The notes: generated by a model not told the origin, from the sequence alone. 60,171 nt of DNA from Myxococcales bacterium (GCA_021807105.1 JAKAPL010000017.1:1-60171); one strand, 5' to 3'; counted from the first letter of the stretch, positions 42,369 to 50,867 are shown. Numbers and translations: made by a program.

Positions 42369-42556
42369 CCTAGGAGGCTGGTGTGAAATGGCTGCCTACT
42401 GCGAAAGCCGAACCCCTCGCTGCGACGGGCGGCCTCGTCGCTTCGCTGCTCAACGTACTGCAAAGAGTACGTTTCCGCTGCTCACTCCTCGGGCGCCCGT
42501 CTCGCCTTAGGTCTCGGCTTTCTCGCGATGGCACCCATTTCACACCAGCCTCCTAG
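42369..42556. repeat. Family B repeat, complete copy B4
   Basis: 188 bp with both ends: CCTAGGAGGCTGGTGTGAAA at the left and the complement CCATTTCACACCAGCCTCCTAG (last 20: ATTTCACACCAGCCTCCTAG) at the right. The inner hairpin AACGTACT-GCAAAG-AGTACGTT is present. CTAG at both borders could be a target duplication. The rest of the gap to 42721 holds only a hairpin. Confidence 0.85.
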
Positions 42557-42624
42557 TGTTCTGCCCGAGAAATACCGCAGCCGTTCGTGGGTCGGAGCCG
42601 CGTCCCCCGCCGAAAATGCTCATC

Positions 42625-42684
42625 AGGAAGCCATGAACCCGGGGAACAGCATCCGCTCCATGCCTCCTGGCGTCCTGGCTTCCT
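42625..42684 (-). terminator. Inverted repeat downstream of the aldehyde dehydrogenase gene
   Basis: AGGAAGCCA (42625-42633) and TGGCTTCCT (42676-42684) are a perfect 9-bp inverted repeat 38 bp past the stop at 42722. The 42-nt loop is long for a terminator. Confidence 0.35.
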
Positions 42685-42721
42685 CATGGGCATTGCCTTC
42701 CCGGGCGGTGAACGATGACCG

Positions 42722-44443
42722 CTAGAGCACCAGGTGCCGGCCCTTCTGCCGCCGGCAGAAGATCGACAGCGTCGCCTGCGCCTCGCCGACGCCCATGTTG
42801 CCCGACTCGCCGATCGTCGAGGCCCCGAACTCCTCCCACTCCAGGGCGCTGTCGGTGCCGTCGTTCTCCTTGATCATGCCCCCGAGGGTGCGGTGCGCCC
42901 GTTGCAGCTTCGCGTCGTCGCGGGTGTAGAGCGACGTCGCGAGATCGTGCGGGTTCGTGAAGAGCGAGAAGCGGACGAAGTCGTCGAAGCCGCCGGGCAG
43001 TGCCATCGCGACCAGGATTGGCATGAACAGCTCGTCCTGGGCGAGCTGAAGGTCGATCTCGCCGCGCCCGTCCCAGTCCACGCGGATGGTGGTGCCCGGC
43101 TCCACGCCCGCGATGAGCGCGGGCTTCACCGCCCGGCTGTGGCGCCCCCACTCGCCCCCGGCGCGGCCGCCCTCACGGACGAGCGTGCAGCCGGCGCGGC
43201 GGGCCGCTGCGATCACGTCGAGGTAGGTCTCCGTCCGGTGGACGATGAGCGGGGAGACGACCTTCTCCTCCGCCGTGTCGCGCGGGTCGGCCACCTCCCA
43301 GCGGTCCATCTCGGCGGCGATCTTCGGCAGGAGCCGTTCGAGCATCGCGGGCGCCGCCGCGACGCCGTGGAGGCCGGTGCATTTCTGGCTGCCCAGACCG
43401 AGCTTCGAGTAGGTGAGCCGCGCCGCGATCCTCTCCAGATCCGCGTCGCCGTACCCGTCGTCGACGAAGGCCCAGTTGCAGCCGCCGCCCTCGAAGCGCA
43501 GCCGCGCGAGGCCCCGTCCCCCCGCGATCTTGCGCGCGGTCTCCGCCGAGCCCGTCACCGAGACGACCGCGATCCGGGGATCGGTCGCGACGCGGGCGAT
43601 CCCGGCGCCGAACCCCTCCAGCTTCTGCACGTACGCGGGGTCCGCGCCCGAAGCGAGGAGCATCTTCACGAGCGTCGTGTTGGTCACCGCCGCAAACGGG
43701 TGACCCTTGAAGATGAACGGGCAGCCCGACAGGTACGCCCCGACGATCTGGATCCCGGGGATTCCGTAAATGAAATTCATCGGGGTGATGATCGTCGCTG
43801 GCCCGGCCGGCAGCCAGGCGTTGCGCCAGTAGACCTGTCCCGGCACCATCGGCGGGACGATCTCGCCCCGCAGCGCGGTCTCGGCGCTGCCCTCCAGGTG
43901 GTCCGCCGCGCGCTTGGCCTCCCAGAAGTCCTTCTGCGCCTCCAGCCGCGTCTTCGGGATCTGCTCGCGGATCTCTCGCAGGCACTCCTCCAGGAAGTGG
44001 TGGAGGAGGAGCGAGAAGTTGCGCACGACCCATTTGCGGTAGCCGAACGCCTCGTTCGCCCAGGCGAGACCCTTCCAGGCGCGGTCGGCGGCGTCGATCG
44101 CCCGCAGGGCGTCCTTCTCGCCGGAGGCGGCGATCTCGAAGATCGTCACCCGGTCGTCGGCCGGCGAGGTCATCGCCACGTACGCGCCCGACTCCGGCGC
44201 GCACCATTTTCCGCCGATGAAGTCGTGGCAGCGCGGCGCGGGCTCGCCCGGCGCGCGGGGGAGCTTGCCGTAGGCGAAGAGGTAGGGGCGCAGCGCCTCG
44301 CAGTCTTCGTCCGAGAGGTTCTTCGCGAAGAGGCCCCACGCGTGGCGTCGCTCCGGGTAGAGCGCGGCCAGGGGATCGGGTCCGAGGCCCCCCTTCGCGT
44401 TGAACTCCTGGATCGCGCTGCCGAGCGAGGCGAAGGGTGTCAT
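42722..44443 (-). CDS. Aldehyde dehydrogenase superfamily protein
   Basis: 573 residues from ATG 44443, preceded by AGGAGA at a good distance. The central NAD(P)-dependent aldehyde dehydrogenase fold is evident: ATIITPMNFIYGIPG, a SVTGSAETARKIA cofactor loop, the glutamate block LRFEGGGCNWAFVDD and the nucleophile block LGLGSQKCTGLHG with the catalytic Cys. An N-terminal extension of about 100 residues (DPLAALYPERRHAWGLFAKN) is not part of the standard domain. The Glu block deviates from the usual ELGGK. The exact substrate is not clear; a CoA-pathway semialdehyde or proline-type substrate are both possible. It is divergent from the thioesterase gene. Confidence 0.82.
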   Translation of the reverse strand: MTPFASLGSAIQEFNAKGGLGPDPLAALYPERRHAWGLFAKNLSDEDCEALRPYLFAYGKLPRAPGEPAPRCHDFIGGKWCAPESGAYVAMTSPADDRVTIFEIAASGEKDALRAIDAADRAWKGLAWANEAFGYRKWVVRNFSLLLHHFLEECLREIREQIPKTRLEAQKDFWEAKRAADHLEGSAETALRGEIVPPMVPGQVYWRNAWLPAGPATIITPMNFIYGIPGIQIVGAYLSGCPFIFKGHPFAAVTNTTLVKMLLASGADPAYVQKLEGFGAGIARVATDPRIAVVSVTGSAETARKIAGGRGLARLRFEGGGCNWAFVDDGYGDADLERIAARLTYSKLGLGSQKCTGLHGVAAAPAMLERLLPKIAAEMDRWEVADPRDTAEEKVVSPLIVHRTETYLDVIAAARRAGCTLVREGGRAGGEWGRHSRAVKPALIAGVEPGTTIRVDWDGRGEIDLQLAQDELFMPILVAMALPGGFDDFVRFSLFTNPHDLATSLYTRDDAKLQRAHRTLGGMIKENDGTDSALEWEEFGASTIGESGNMGVGEAQATLSIFCRRQKGRHLVL

Positions 44444-44520
44444 GGCGGTCTCCTGCGTGGCGCGCGGGATATAGCGCCGGCCCGCCGGGGTGTAAAGGCG
44501 ATCGGGGTGCCCGTGTCGCG

Positions 44521-44584
44521 GGGTCCCTGATCCGTCCGTAAGAAGCCTCCACCCCAATGCGAGGCGCGGCCCTGGCCGGCGAGA
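44521..44584 (+). repeat. Dispersed repeat D, copy 2
   Basis: Matches 15792-15854 (minus strand) over about 62 bp. It lies in the 283-bp gap between the divergent aldehyde dehydrogenase and thioesterase genes. No gene is seen in the rest of that gap. Confidence 0.65.
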
Positions 44585-44726
44585 AGCGTGCAGCTCTCGC
44601 CTTCGTTCGGGCCTGCGAGAATCTTCGCGACTCACGAGCGCTCGGGAGTAGTAGCTCAGGCGCTCTGTCTCGGCGCTCACGGACTCCCGGCAGCGTGACG
44701 GCGCGGAGTTGGCTATGTTGTAGGCC

Positions 44727-45221
44727 ATGCCTCATCCCTATCCAGCAGGCACACCCGGCAAGCCGGCGCGTGAGAGTCTCGTGGAGATGGCAGAGGTGGT
44801 GCTCCCGCAGGACGCGAACCCGAACGGGACCGCGTTCGGCGGCAAGATCGTCCAGTGGATCGACCTGTGCGCCGGCGTCGCGGCGGGCCGCCACTGCCGC
44901 CGGCCGGTCGTCACGGCCTCGATGGACGACCTCCACTTCCATGCGCCGATCAAGATCGGCTACGTGGCGTTGCTCACGGCAAAGATCACCGCCGTCTTCC
45001 GCACCTCGATGGAGGTCTCGGTGCGCGTCATGGCCGAGAACCCGCTGACCGGCGAGCGGAGCCTCTGCACCAGCGCCTTCCTGACCTTCGTCGGCCTCGG
45101 TCCGGACGGCAGGCCGGCCGAGGTCCCGCCGCTCATCGTGGAGACGCCGGAGGAGCGGGACGCCTTCGAGCGGGCCCGCGAGCGCCGCGCCGCCCGCCTC
45201 ACCCGCTCGGCAGAGCGGTAG
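44727..45221 (+). CDS. Acyl-CoA thioesterase (hotdog fold, YciA/BFIT type)
   Basis: Hydrolyses acyl-CoA thioesters in the cytoplasm. 164 residues, ATG 44727. The hotdog helix motif NPNGTAFGGKIVQWIDLCAG contains the family's Asn and the Asp of the active site. It is followed by VTASMDDLHFHAPIKIGYV and SAFLTFVGLGPDGRP. Length is normal for this single-domain family. The chain-length preference cannot be read from sequence. It stands alone with a strong hairpin downstream. Confidence 0.9.
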   Translation: MPHPYPAGTPGKPARESLVEMAEVVLPQDANPNGTAFGGKIVQWIDLCAGVAAGRHCRRPVVTASMDDLHFHAPIKIGYVALLTAKITAVFRTSMEVSVRVMAENPLTGERSLCTSAFLTFVGLGPDGRPAEVPPLIVETPEERDAFERARERRAARLTRSAER

Positions 45222-45570
45222 GCGGGCCGAGGCTCCCATGGCCGGCACCCCCCCCCGTCCCCGCGGGGGACGGCCGGCGGATGAGCGTCCAGGGCCGGGA
45301 GGGGCTTCGTCTCTCGGGTTCCCGGGCCGCTGCCGGAGCTACCGCGGGGTGACCGGAGCGGTCTTTCGTAACCCCATTGTGCTCGATTCTCGGCTCGTCG
45401 CTGGCGATCTGCTCGATGGCTTCCCGGGAGGAAGGGCCCTTTCCCGGGGGTCCTCGGGAGCGGGAAGGGCGGGCGTTCTCGCAAGATGAAGTGGGGTAGC
45501 TCCTCTGGAAGCCATGGAGTGGGAAGCCTGACAGGGGCGGTCGCGCGTGGCGCCGGGCCGCTGTTCCTGC
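45222..45570. other. Gene-free stretch with short shared motifs
   Basis: I see no gene. After the terminator-like hairpin, two motifs occur that also flank repeat C2: GTAGCTCCTC (45496-45505, also 54621-54630) and GGGCGGTCGCGCGTGG (45535-45550, also 54425-54440). Their order is reversed here and no C element lies between them. Confidence 0.4.
45247..45279 (+). terminator. Hairpin after the thioesterase gene
   Basis: CCGTCCCC (45255-45262), loop GCG, GGGGACGG (45266-45273) within flanking GCCGGC copies. A very stable stem 25-50 bp past the stop, without a T-run. Confidence 0.5.
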
Positions 45571-45576
45571 TCTAAT
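45571..45576 (+). promoter_or_regulatory. -10 element of the xanthine dehydrogenase gene
   Basis: TCTAAT matches the -10 consensus at five of six. Transcription would begin about 1-2 nt before ATG 45585, so the mRNA may be leaderless. No convincing -35 is seen. Confidence 0.35.
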
Positions 45577-45584
45577 GCGCGGCC

Positions 45585-48203
45585 ATGTGGATCGAGCTGA
45601 ACGGTACGCGGCGTGACTTCACGCCCGCGCCGGGCGAGTCGCTCCTCACCGCGCTGCGGGAGCGCTGCGGGGTCCGCTCGCTCAAGGACGGCTGCCAGCC
45701 GCAGGGGCAGTGCGGCGCCTGCCTGGCCCTCGTCGAGGGACAGCCGAAGGTGACGTGCGCCACGCCGGTGGAGCGGGCGGCCGGAAAGCGCGTCCTGACG
45801 CTAGAGGGGCTGCCGGAAATCGACCGCGCCCTCACCGCGCGGGCCTTCGCGGCCGCCTCAGGCCTCCAGTGCGGCTTCTGCATCCCCGGCATCGCGCTGC
45901 GGGCGAAGTGGATCCTCGACCGGAGTCCCTCCCCGAGCCGCGACGAGATCGCCCTCGCCCTCGACGGCCACCTCTGCCGCTGCACCGGCTACGTGAAGAT
46001 CATCGACGCGATCGAACTGCTCGCCCGGGCGCGCGCCGGCGAGCCCATCCCCGAGCCCTGCGACGACGGGCGCGTCGGCCAGTCGCTCACGCGGCGCGGC
46101 GCCGAGGCCATGGTGCTCGGGACGAGGCCGTACGTGGCGGACCTGACGCGAGAGGCGATGCTCCACGGCGCGCTCGTGCTCTCGCCGCACGCCCGCGCGC
46201 GCGTCCTCGCGATCGACACTTCGGCTGCGCGTGCGCTCCCTGGGGTCGCGCGCGTCGCGACCGCCGGGGACGTCCCTGGCGAGCGTTTCTACGGGCTCCT
46301 GCGCGACGACTGGCCGGGGTTCGTCGCCCCGGGCGAGGAGGTCCGCTGCGTGGGCGACGTCCTCGCTGCGGTCGCGGCCGAGGACCGCCGGACCGCCCGC
46401 GCGGCGGCCGCGCTCGTGCACGTGACCTACGAGCCGCTGCCGCCCATCCTCGACCCAGAGGCGTCCGTCCGCCCCGGCGCGCCTCGCGTGAACCCGAAGG
46501 CAGACAACCTCCTCGGCCGCTCGGCCCTCCGGCGGGGCGACGTGGACGCCGCGCTCGCCACGAGCGCGCATGTCGTCTCCGGCCGCTGGCGGACGCAACG
46601 GATCGAGCACCTGTTCCTGGAGCCGGAGTGCGCCCTCGCCGAGCCGCTGCCTGGCGGGGATCTCGCGCTCTTCACGCAGGGGCAGGGAGTCTTCGACGAC
46701 CGCCGGCAGGTGGCCCGCTTCCTCGGCATCCCCGAGGAGCGCATCCAGGTCGAGCTGGTCGAGAACGGAGGGGCGTTCGGCGGCAAGGAGGACATGTCCT
46801 GCCAGGCGCAGGCCGCGCTCCTCGCCTGGCTCACCGGACGGCCGGTCCGGATCGAGCTGTCGCGCGAGGAGTCGATCCGCATCCACCCGAAGCGCCATCC
46901 CATCCGGATGGACTACACCGTCGGCTGCGACGCGGAGGGGCGGCTCACCGCGGTCCGCGCGCGGCTGCTCGGTGACTCGGGCGCCTACGCGTCGGTGGGC
47001 GACAAGGTCCTGGAGCGCGCGGCCGGCCACGCCTGTGGCCCCTATCGCGTCCCTGCGGTGGACGTGGAGTCGATCGCCGCCTACACGAACCACCCACCGT
47101 CCGGCGCGATGCGGGGTTTCGGCGCGAACCAGTCGGCGTTCGCGATGGAGGGCGCGCTCGACCTGCTCGCGGCGAAGGTCGGCCTCGACGGTTGGGAGAT
47201 GCGGCGGCGCAACGTGGTGGAGCCGGGCGATGTCTTCGCCACCGGGCAGGTGCTCGAGAAGTCCGTCGGCGCGGTCCGAACGCTGGAGGCGGTGAGGGAG
47301 GCCTACTACCGGGCACGGCGCGAGGGGCGAGCGGTCGGGATCGCCTGCGGGATCAAGAACTCGGGGATCGGGAACGGCGTGCCGGAGTGGGGGAGGTGCC
47401 GCCTCTCGGTCGAACGCGATGGCACGGTGACGCTCTACAACGGCTTCACCGAGATGGGGCAGGGGCTCTTCACGGTCCTCGTGCAGTTCGCCGTCGAGGT
47501 GACCGGCCTGCCGGCCTCGGTCTTCCGCCCGCGCGTCGACTCGACCTTCGCGCTCGACTGCGGCCAGACGACGGGCTCGCGGGCGACGCTGCTCGCTGGT
47601 CGCGCGGTGAAGGCGGCGGCGGAGAAGCTGCGCGCGGACCTCGCGGGGCGCGTGCTCGCGGGCCTCGCGGGCCGGACGTACGCGGGCGACGTGCTCGTCG
47701 ACGACACGACCGCGCTCGGGGCGCCGGGGAAGGTCAAGACGCACACCACCTTTGGATACGCGGCGCAGGTTTGCGTCCTCGACGCGGCCGGGAGGGTCGA
47801 GCGGTTCGTCGCGGCCCACGACGTCGGGCGGGTCGTGAACCCCGCGCTCTGCGAGGGGCAGATTCAGGGCGCCATTCACATGGGGCTCGGCTACGCGCTC
47901 TCGGAGGAGCTGCCTTGCGAGGACGGGATGCCGGTCACCTTCAAGCTGCGTGACATCGGCGTCCTGCGCGCGCGCGACATGCCGCGCTGCGAGGTGATCC
48001 TCGTCGAGGAGCCGGAACCCGAGGGGCCGTTCGGAGCGAAGGGCGTCGGCGAGATTGGCCTGGTGCCGACCGCCGCGGCCGTCGCGGGCGCGCTCGCGGC
48101 GTACGACGGGGTGCGAAGGACCACGCTCCCGATGAAGGACTCGCCCGCCGGACGCGCGATCCGCGTCGGGCGGATCCAGGGAAGCCGTGAGCGGTGGCGG
48201 TGA
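45585..48203 (+). CDS. Xanthine dehydrogenase-type molybdenum hydroxylase (selenium-dependent XDH-like)
   Basis: 872 residues combining in one chain what many bacteria split. A plant-type 2Fe-2S domain (CGVRSLKDGCQPQGQCGACLA in two pieces: DGCQPQGQCGAC) is followed by the second 2Fe-2S domain (LQCGFCIPGI, HLCRCTGYVKIIDAI). The large Mo-cofactor domain has GGAFGGKED, MRGFGANQSAFAMEGALD, EMGQGLFTVLVQ, TTGSRATLLAGRA and the catalytic Glu in FGAKGVGEIGLVP. There is no FAD domain. This layout and length fit the selenium-dependent xanthine dehydrogenase family, which carries a labile selenium on the molybdenum centre. The ssnA-like gene that usually travels with it overlaps its 3' end. It would oxidise purines such as xanthine. 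Selenium use is inference from family and neighbour. Confidence 0.85.
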   Translation: MWIELNGTRRDFTPAPGESLLTALRERCGVRSLKDGCQPQGQCGACLALVEGQPKVTCATPVERAAGKRVLTLEGLPEIDRALTARAFAAASGLQCGFCIPGIALRAKWILDRSPSPSRDEIALALDGHLCRCTGYVKIIDAIELLARARAGEPIPEPCDDGRVGQSLTRRGAEAMVLGTRPYVADLTREAMLHGALVLSPHARARVLAIDTSAARALPGVARVATAGDVPGERFYGLLRDDWPGFVAPGEEVRCVGDVLAAVAAEDRRTARAAAALVHVTYEPLPPILDPEASVRPGAPRVNPKADNLLGRSALRRGDVDAALATSAHVVSGRWRTQRIEHLFLEPECALAEPLPGGDLALFTQGQGVFDDRRQVARFLGIPEERIQVELVENGGAFGGKEDMSCQAQAALLAWLTGRPVRIELSREESIRIHPKRHPIRMDYTVGCDAEGRLTAVRARLLGDSGAYASVGDKVLERAAGHACGPYRVPAVDVESIAAYTNHPPSGAMRGFGANQSAFAMEGALDLLAAKVGLDGWEMRRRNVVEPGDVFATGQVLEKSVGAVRTLEAVREAYYRARREGRAVGIACGIKNSGIGNGVPEWGRCRLSVERDGTVTLYNGFTEMGQGLFTVLVQFAVEVTGLPASVFRPRVDSTFALDCGQTTGSRATLLAGRAVKAAAEKLRADLAGRVLAGLAGRTYAGDVLVDDTTALGAPGKVKTHTTFGYAAQVCVLDAAGRVERFVAAHDVGRVVNPALCEGQIQGAIHMGLGYALSEELPCEDGMPVTFKLRDIGVLRARDMPRCEVILVEEPEPEGPFGAKGVGEIGLVPTAAAVAGALAAYDGVRRTTLPMKDSPAGRAIRVGRIQGSRERWR

Positions 48204-49281
48204 GCGTGATCGGGACGTGGGGCCGGCCGGCGATCACGACCGATGGCCGGGCGCGGTCAACGCCCACACCCACGTGTACAGCGGCCTGTCGTCCCTGGGG
48301 ATGCCGCGGCCGGCCGAACAGCCGCGGTCCTTCCTCGAGATCCTCGAACGGATCTGGTGGCGGCTCGATCGCGCGCTCGACGAGAAATCGCTCTTCGCCG
48401 CCGCGCGCCTCTACCTCGGCGAGGCGCTGCTTTCCGGGACGACGGTCATCGTGGATCACCACGAGTCGCCGTCCTTCATCGACGGATCGCTCGACGTGAT
48501 CGCGGACGCGGCGCAGGAGGTAGGCATCCGGCTCGCCACCGGCTACGGCGCGACGGAGCGCAACGGCGGAAGGGGAGAGGCGCGGGCGGGCCTCGCCGAG
48601 TGCCGCCGCTTCGCGAGGGAGAACCGACGGCCGCTGGTGCGCGCGCTCGTCGGCCTCCACGCCTCTTTCACGGTCTCGGACGAGACGATCCGCGAGGCGG
48701 GCGACTTGGCGCGGGAGCTGGCCTGCCCGGTCCACGTCCACGCCGGCGAGGACCGGCTCGACGTCGACGACGCGCGGCGGCGGGGCCACCGCGGGCCGCT
48801 CGAACGGCTTCGCGTGCTCGGCGGGCTCCCTCCCGGGTCGATCCTCGCGCACGCGGTCCACCTCGACGCGCGACAGGTGGCGGCCGCGGACGCGGCGGAC
48901 TGTTTCCTCGTGCAGAACCCGCGGTCGAACGAGGCCAACCGCGTGGGGTATCCGCCCGCGCTCGCCCGGAGCCGTCGCGTCGCGCTCGGGACGGACGGCT
49001 TCCCGGCGGACATGGCCGCCGAGCGCGCAGCGCTCCTGCGCATCGGCCTCGCGCACGGCGAGGCCGCCGATGTCCTCGACGCCCGCGCTCGATGGGGGCG
49101 CGCGCTGGGGGAAGCGCTCTTCGGATCGCTCGCCGGCGACGCGGTCACCTGCGGCGGGCGGCGGGTCGCGGTCGCGGGCGAGGTGGTCGTCGAGGATGGC
49201 CGGCTCGTCCGGGCGGACATCGACGAGATCCGTGCGCGGGCGAGGGAAGAAGCCCGGCGCCTCTTCGCCCGGATGGCGTAG
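48187..49281 (+). CDS. ssnA: SsnA-like amidohydrolase, shortened N-terminus
   Basis: 364 residues from a GTG that overlaps the XDH 3' end by 17 bp. The amidohydrolase metal site is preserved: NAHTHVYSGL (HxH), CPVHVHAGED (His), ILAHAVHLDARQ (His) and ALGTDGFPADM (Asp). The HTHVYSGLSS context and the XDH neighbour match SsnA, the predicted aminohydrolase of the selenium-dependent purine/molybdenum-hydroxylase cluster. Family members are about 440 aa and begin with a 50-60 residue beta-sandwich segment before HxH. Here HxH is at about residue 28 and that segment is missing. A deletion may have joined it to XDH. It probably acts on a purine-derived amide or amine. Function still likely but not certain. 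Confidence 0.75.
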   Translation: MSGGGERDRDVGPAGDHDRWPGAVNAHTHVYSGLSSLGMPRPAEQPRSFLEILERIWWRLDRALDEKSLFAAARLYLGEALLSGTTVIVDHHESPSFIDGSLDVIADAAQEVGIRLATGYGATERNGGRGEARAGLAECRRFARENRRPLVRALVGLHASFTVSDETIREAGDLARELACPVHVHAGEDRLDVDDARRRGHRGPLERLRVLGGLPPGSILAHAVHLDARQVAAADAADCFLVQNPRSNEANRVGYPPALARSRRVALGTDGFPADMAAERAALLRIGLAHGEAADVLDARARWGRALGEALFGSLAGDAVTCGGRRVAVAGEVVVEDGRLVRADIDEIRARAREEARRLFARMA

Positions 49282-49305
49282 CCCTGCGCGGATCGGCCGA
49301 TTCAG

Positions 49306-49335
49306 GAGCCGGACCTTGTAATGAGGCGGGTTGAA
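49306..49335. repeat. Family A repeat remnant, A6
   Basis: GAGCCGGACCTTGTAATGAG then GCGGGTTGAA reads as a decayed copy of the right arm GCCGGACCGTGAATAAGACGGGTT. It lies 25 bp after the ssnA-like stop. Confidence 0.4.
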
Positions 49336-49475
49336 GTCTTCGCGCCGCACGAACGTTCTCGGAAGTCGTAGGTCAGTGAGCCGCAGCTTCGGTTGGGCCC
49401 CCCAAGGGTCGCGCCGTCGGCGGGCTCCCCGAGCGCGCGCCCGCGAGGGGCCCTCTCGCCGGTGGGCGCTCGGGG

Positions 49476-49484
49476 TGTTATCCT
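49476..49484 (+). promoter_or_regulatory. Extended -10 promoter of the zinc-ribbon gene
   Basis: TGTTATCCT (TG-N-TATCCT), 32 bp before ATG 49517. The same TGNTATCCT element precedes the selenoprotein gene at 53999. Confidence 0.4.
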
Positions 49485-49516
49485 CGGTGGCGCTCCTTCT
49501 CCCGAAAGGTCCCTCC

Positions 49517-49990
49517 ATGGCCGAAACAGCCCGGGTGGGCGGCGAGGTCGATGCCGTCTGCACCCGCTGCAAGCTCTTGCTCGCCCACACCGTCCTCGCG
49601 ATGATCGGCACGCGGATCGCGCGGATCCGCTGCAACACCTGCCAAGGGGAGCATGCCTACCATCCTCCCGCGGGCGCGCGGCCGAAGGCCGAACGCCGGC
49701 CGGCGCCGCCGAGGGCCGCGGCCGGCTTCGACGAGATCATCCAGGGGCACGACATCTCCCGGCCGCTGCCCTACGCCGCCGCGGAGACGTTCGTGAAGGA
49801 CGACGCGATCCAGCATCCGGCGTTCGGGCTCGGGCTCGTGCTCGCGGTGCGGGGCGAGCGGATGGATGTCGCCTTCCGCGCGGGTGTGAAGACGCTCGTG
49901 CAGGGCAGGGGCGCGGCGGCGGGCGTGGTCAAGAGGCTCGGTGAGCCGCCGGCCGCGCGCGAGGAGGACATCGAGGGTGGAGAGGCGTGA
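49517..49990 (+). CDS. Zinc-ribbon protein with CarD-like C-terminal segment, hypothetical
   Basis: 157 residues, ATG 49517. The N-terminal zinc ribbon has CTRCKLLLAHTVLAM then IRCNTCQGEHAYH, two CxxC pairs about 25 residues apart. A Pro/Arg-rich linker leads to FVKDDAIQHPAFGLGLVLAV and MDVAFRAGVKTLVQGR, a small beta barrel resembling the 'IxHPxFGxGxV' motif of CarD/Tudor-like RNA-polymerase-interaction modules. The type is frequent in Myxococcota genomes and unnamed. A role in transcription or nucleic-acid binding is a guess. The next gene starts 97 bp downstream. Confidence 0.75.
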   Translation: MAETARVGGEVDAVCTRCKLLLAHTVLAMIGTRIARIRCNTCQGEHAYHPPAGARPKAERRPAPPRAAAGFDEIIQGHDISRPLPYAAAETFVKDDAIQHPAFGLGLVLAVRGERMDVAFRAGVKTLVQGRGAAAGVVKRLGEPPAAREEDIEGGEA

Positions 49991-50087
49991 AGAGCGCCCA
50001 CGCGGGAGGGCGGCGCGTCTGTGGCCGCGTGCCTGGGCGAGGGAGCTTCTCGTCCCGCGGACCGAGGGAGCCGAGAGAGCTCGAGCG

Positions 50088-50675
50088 ATGAACGACGAGG
50101 CCCGCCGGCTTCGCCTCCTGGCCCGGCTCTCGCCGGGGGTGCTCCACGACGTCAGGAACCTGCTCAACGCGGCGGGGCTGCACGCGCAGGCCCTCTCGGA
50201 GCGGCTCTCGCGCCTGCTCGCCAAGACGGAGATGGAGCTGGCCGCTCGCCACCTCGCCGCGATCGATCAGCGCGTCCGGCAGATCGACGCCCTCGTGACC
50301 GGGTTCGCCGGGCTCGCCGCGCAGCGATCGAGCCGGACGGATGCCGCGACCGCCCTCGCGGTCGCGGCCACGCTCTGCGCGCACGACGCGCGCAAGCGGC
50401 GCGTGACGATCGGAATCGAGGTCCCCGCCGGCGTCTGGGGCGAAGGGGAGCGGGCGCCGCTCGAACCGTTCTTCGCGGAGCTGCTGCTCGAGGCCGTCGA
50501 TCGCTGCGCGGACGGAACGGTGACTGCGTCCCTCTCGGTCGGGGAGACCCTGACCCTTCAAGCCGCGGGGCTGCTCGAGCCGGGTGTTGAATGGAAGAAG
50601 CGCGCGGCCGAGGCGGGGCTGTCGCTCTCGGGCGAGGCCGGGGCCTGGCGGCTGCGGCGGATCGCGACCAGCTAG
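50088..50675 (+). CDS. Histidine-kinase-like protein without a catalytic ATPase motif
   Basis: 195 residues from ATG 50088. LARLSPGVLHDVRNLLNAAG resembles the H-box of a DHp dimerisation domain (LHDVRN with the phosphorylatable His). A long helix (ERLSRLLAKTEMELAARHLAAIDQ) follows. The C-terminal 90 residues have the order of an HATPase domain (ELLLEAVDRCADGTVTASL in the N-box position), but the Asn and the G1/G2 boxes are absent. It could be a phosphotransfer or pseudokinase protein. The gene runs directly up to repeat B5, and the receiver-containing gene 50863-52452 is on the far side of that repeat. Confidence 0.65.
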   Translation: MNDEARRLRLLARLSPGVLHDVRNLLNAAGLHAQALSERLSRLLAKTEMELAARHLAAIDQRVRQIDALVTGFAGLAAQRSSRTDAATALAVAATLCAHDARKRRVTIGIEVPAGVWGEGERAPLEPFFAELLLEAVDRCADGTVTASLSVGETLTLQAAGLLEPGVEWKKRAAEAGLSLSGEAGAWRLRRIATS

Positions 50676-50677
50676 CC

Positions 50678-50867
50678 ACCAGGAGGCTGGTGTCCCATGG
50701 CTGCCGTCTCGAGAGCGCCGAGACCTAAGGCGAGACGGGCGCCCGAGGGGTGAGCAGCGTCAAACGTACTCTTTGCAGTACGTTTTGCAGCGAAGCGACG
50801 AGGCCGCCCGTCGCAGAGAAGGGTTCGACTGTCGCAGCAGGCAGCCATGGGACATGAGCCTCCTAGG
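50678..50867. repeat. Family B repeat, complete copy B5 (variant stem)
   Basis: 190 bp. The left arm is ACCAGGAGGCTGGTGTCCCA-TGG and the right arm is CCATGGGACATGAGCCTCCT-AGG. The outer stem sequence differs from B4 (TCCCATGG instead of TGAAATGG), and the other arm has changed to match. The inner hairpin AAACGTACT-CTTTGC-AGTACGTTT is inverted relative to B3/B4. It lies between two convergent genes and supplies the TAG stop of the FAD-receiver gene. Confidence 0.85.

Noticed and set aside
44630-44680. tRNA-like string GTAGCTCAGG
   Set aside because: No acceptor, anticodon or T stem can be formed around it.
49345-49362. ACGTTCTCGGAAGTCGT shared with about 22830
   Set aside because: Only about 16 bp are shared, with no structure or wider similarity; too little to define another repeat family.
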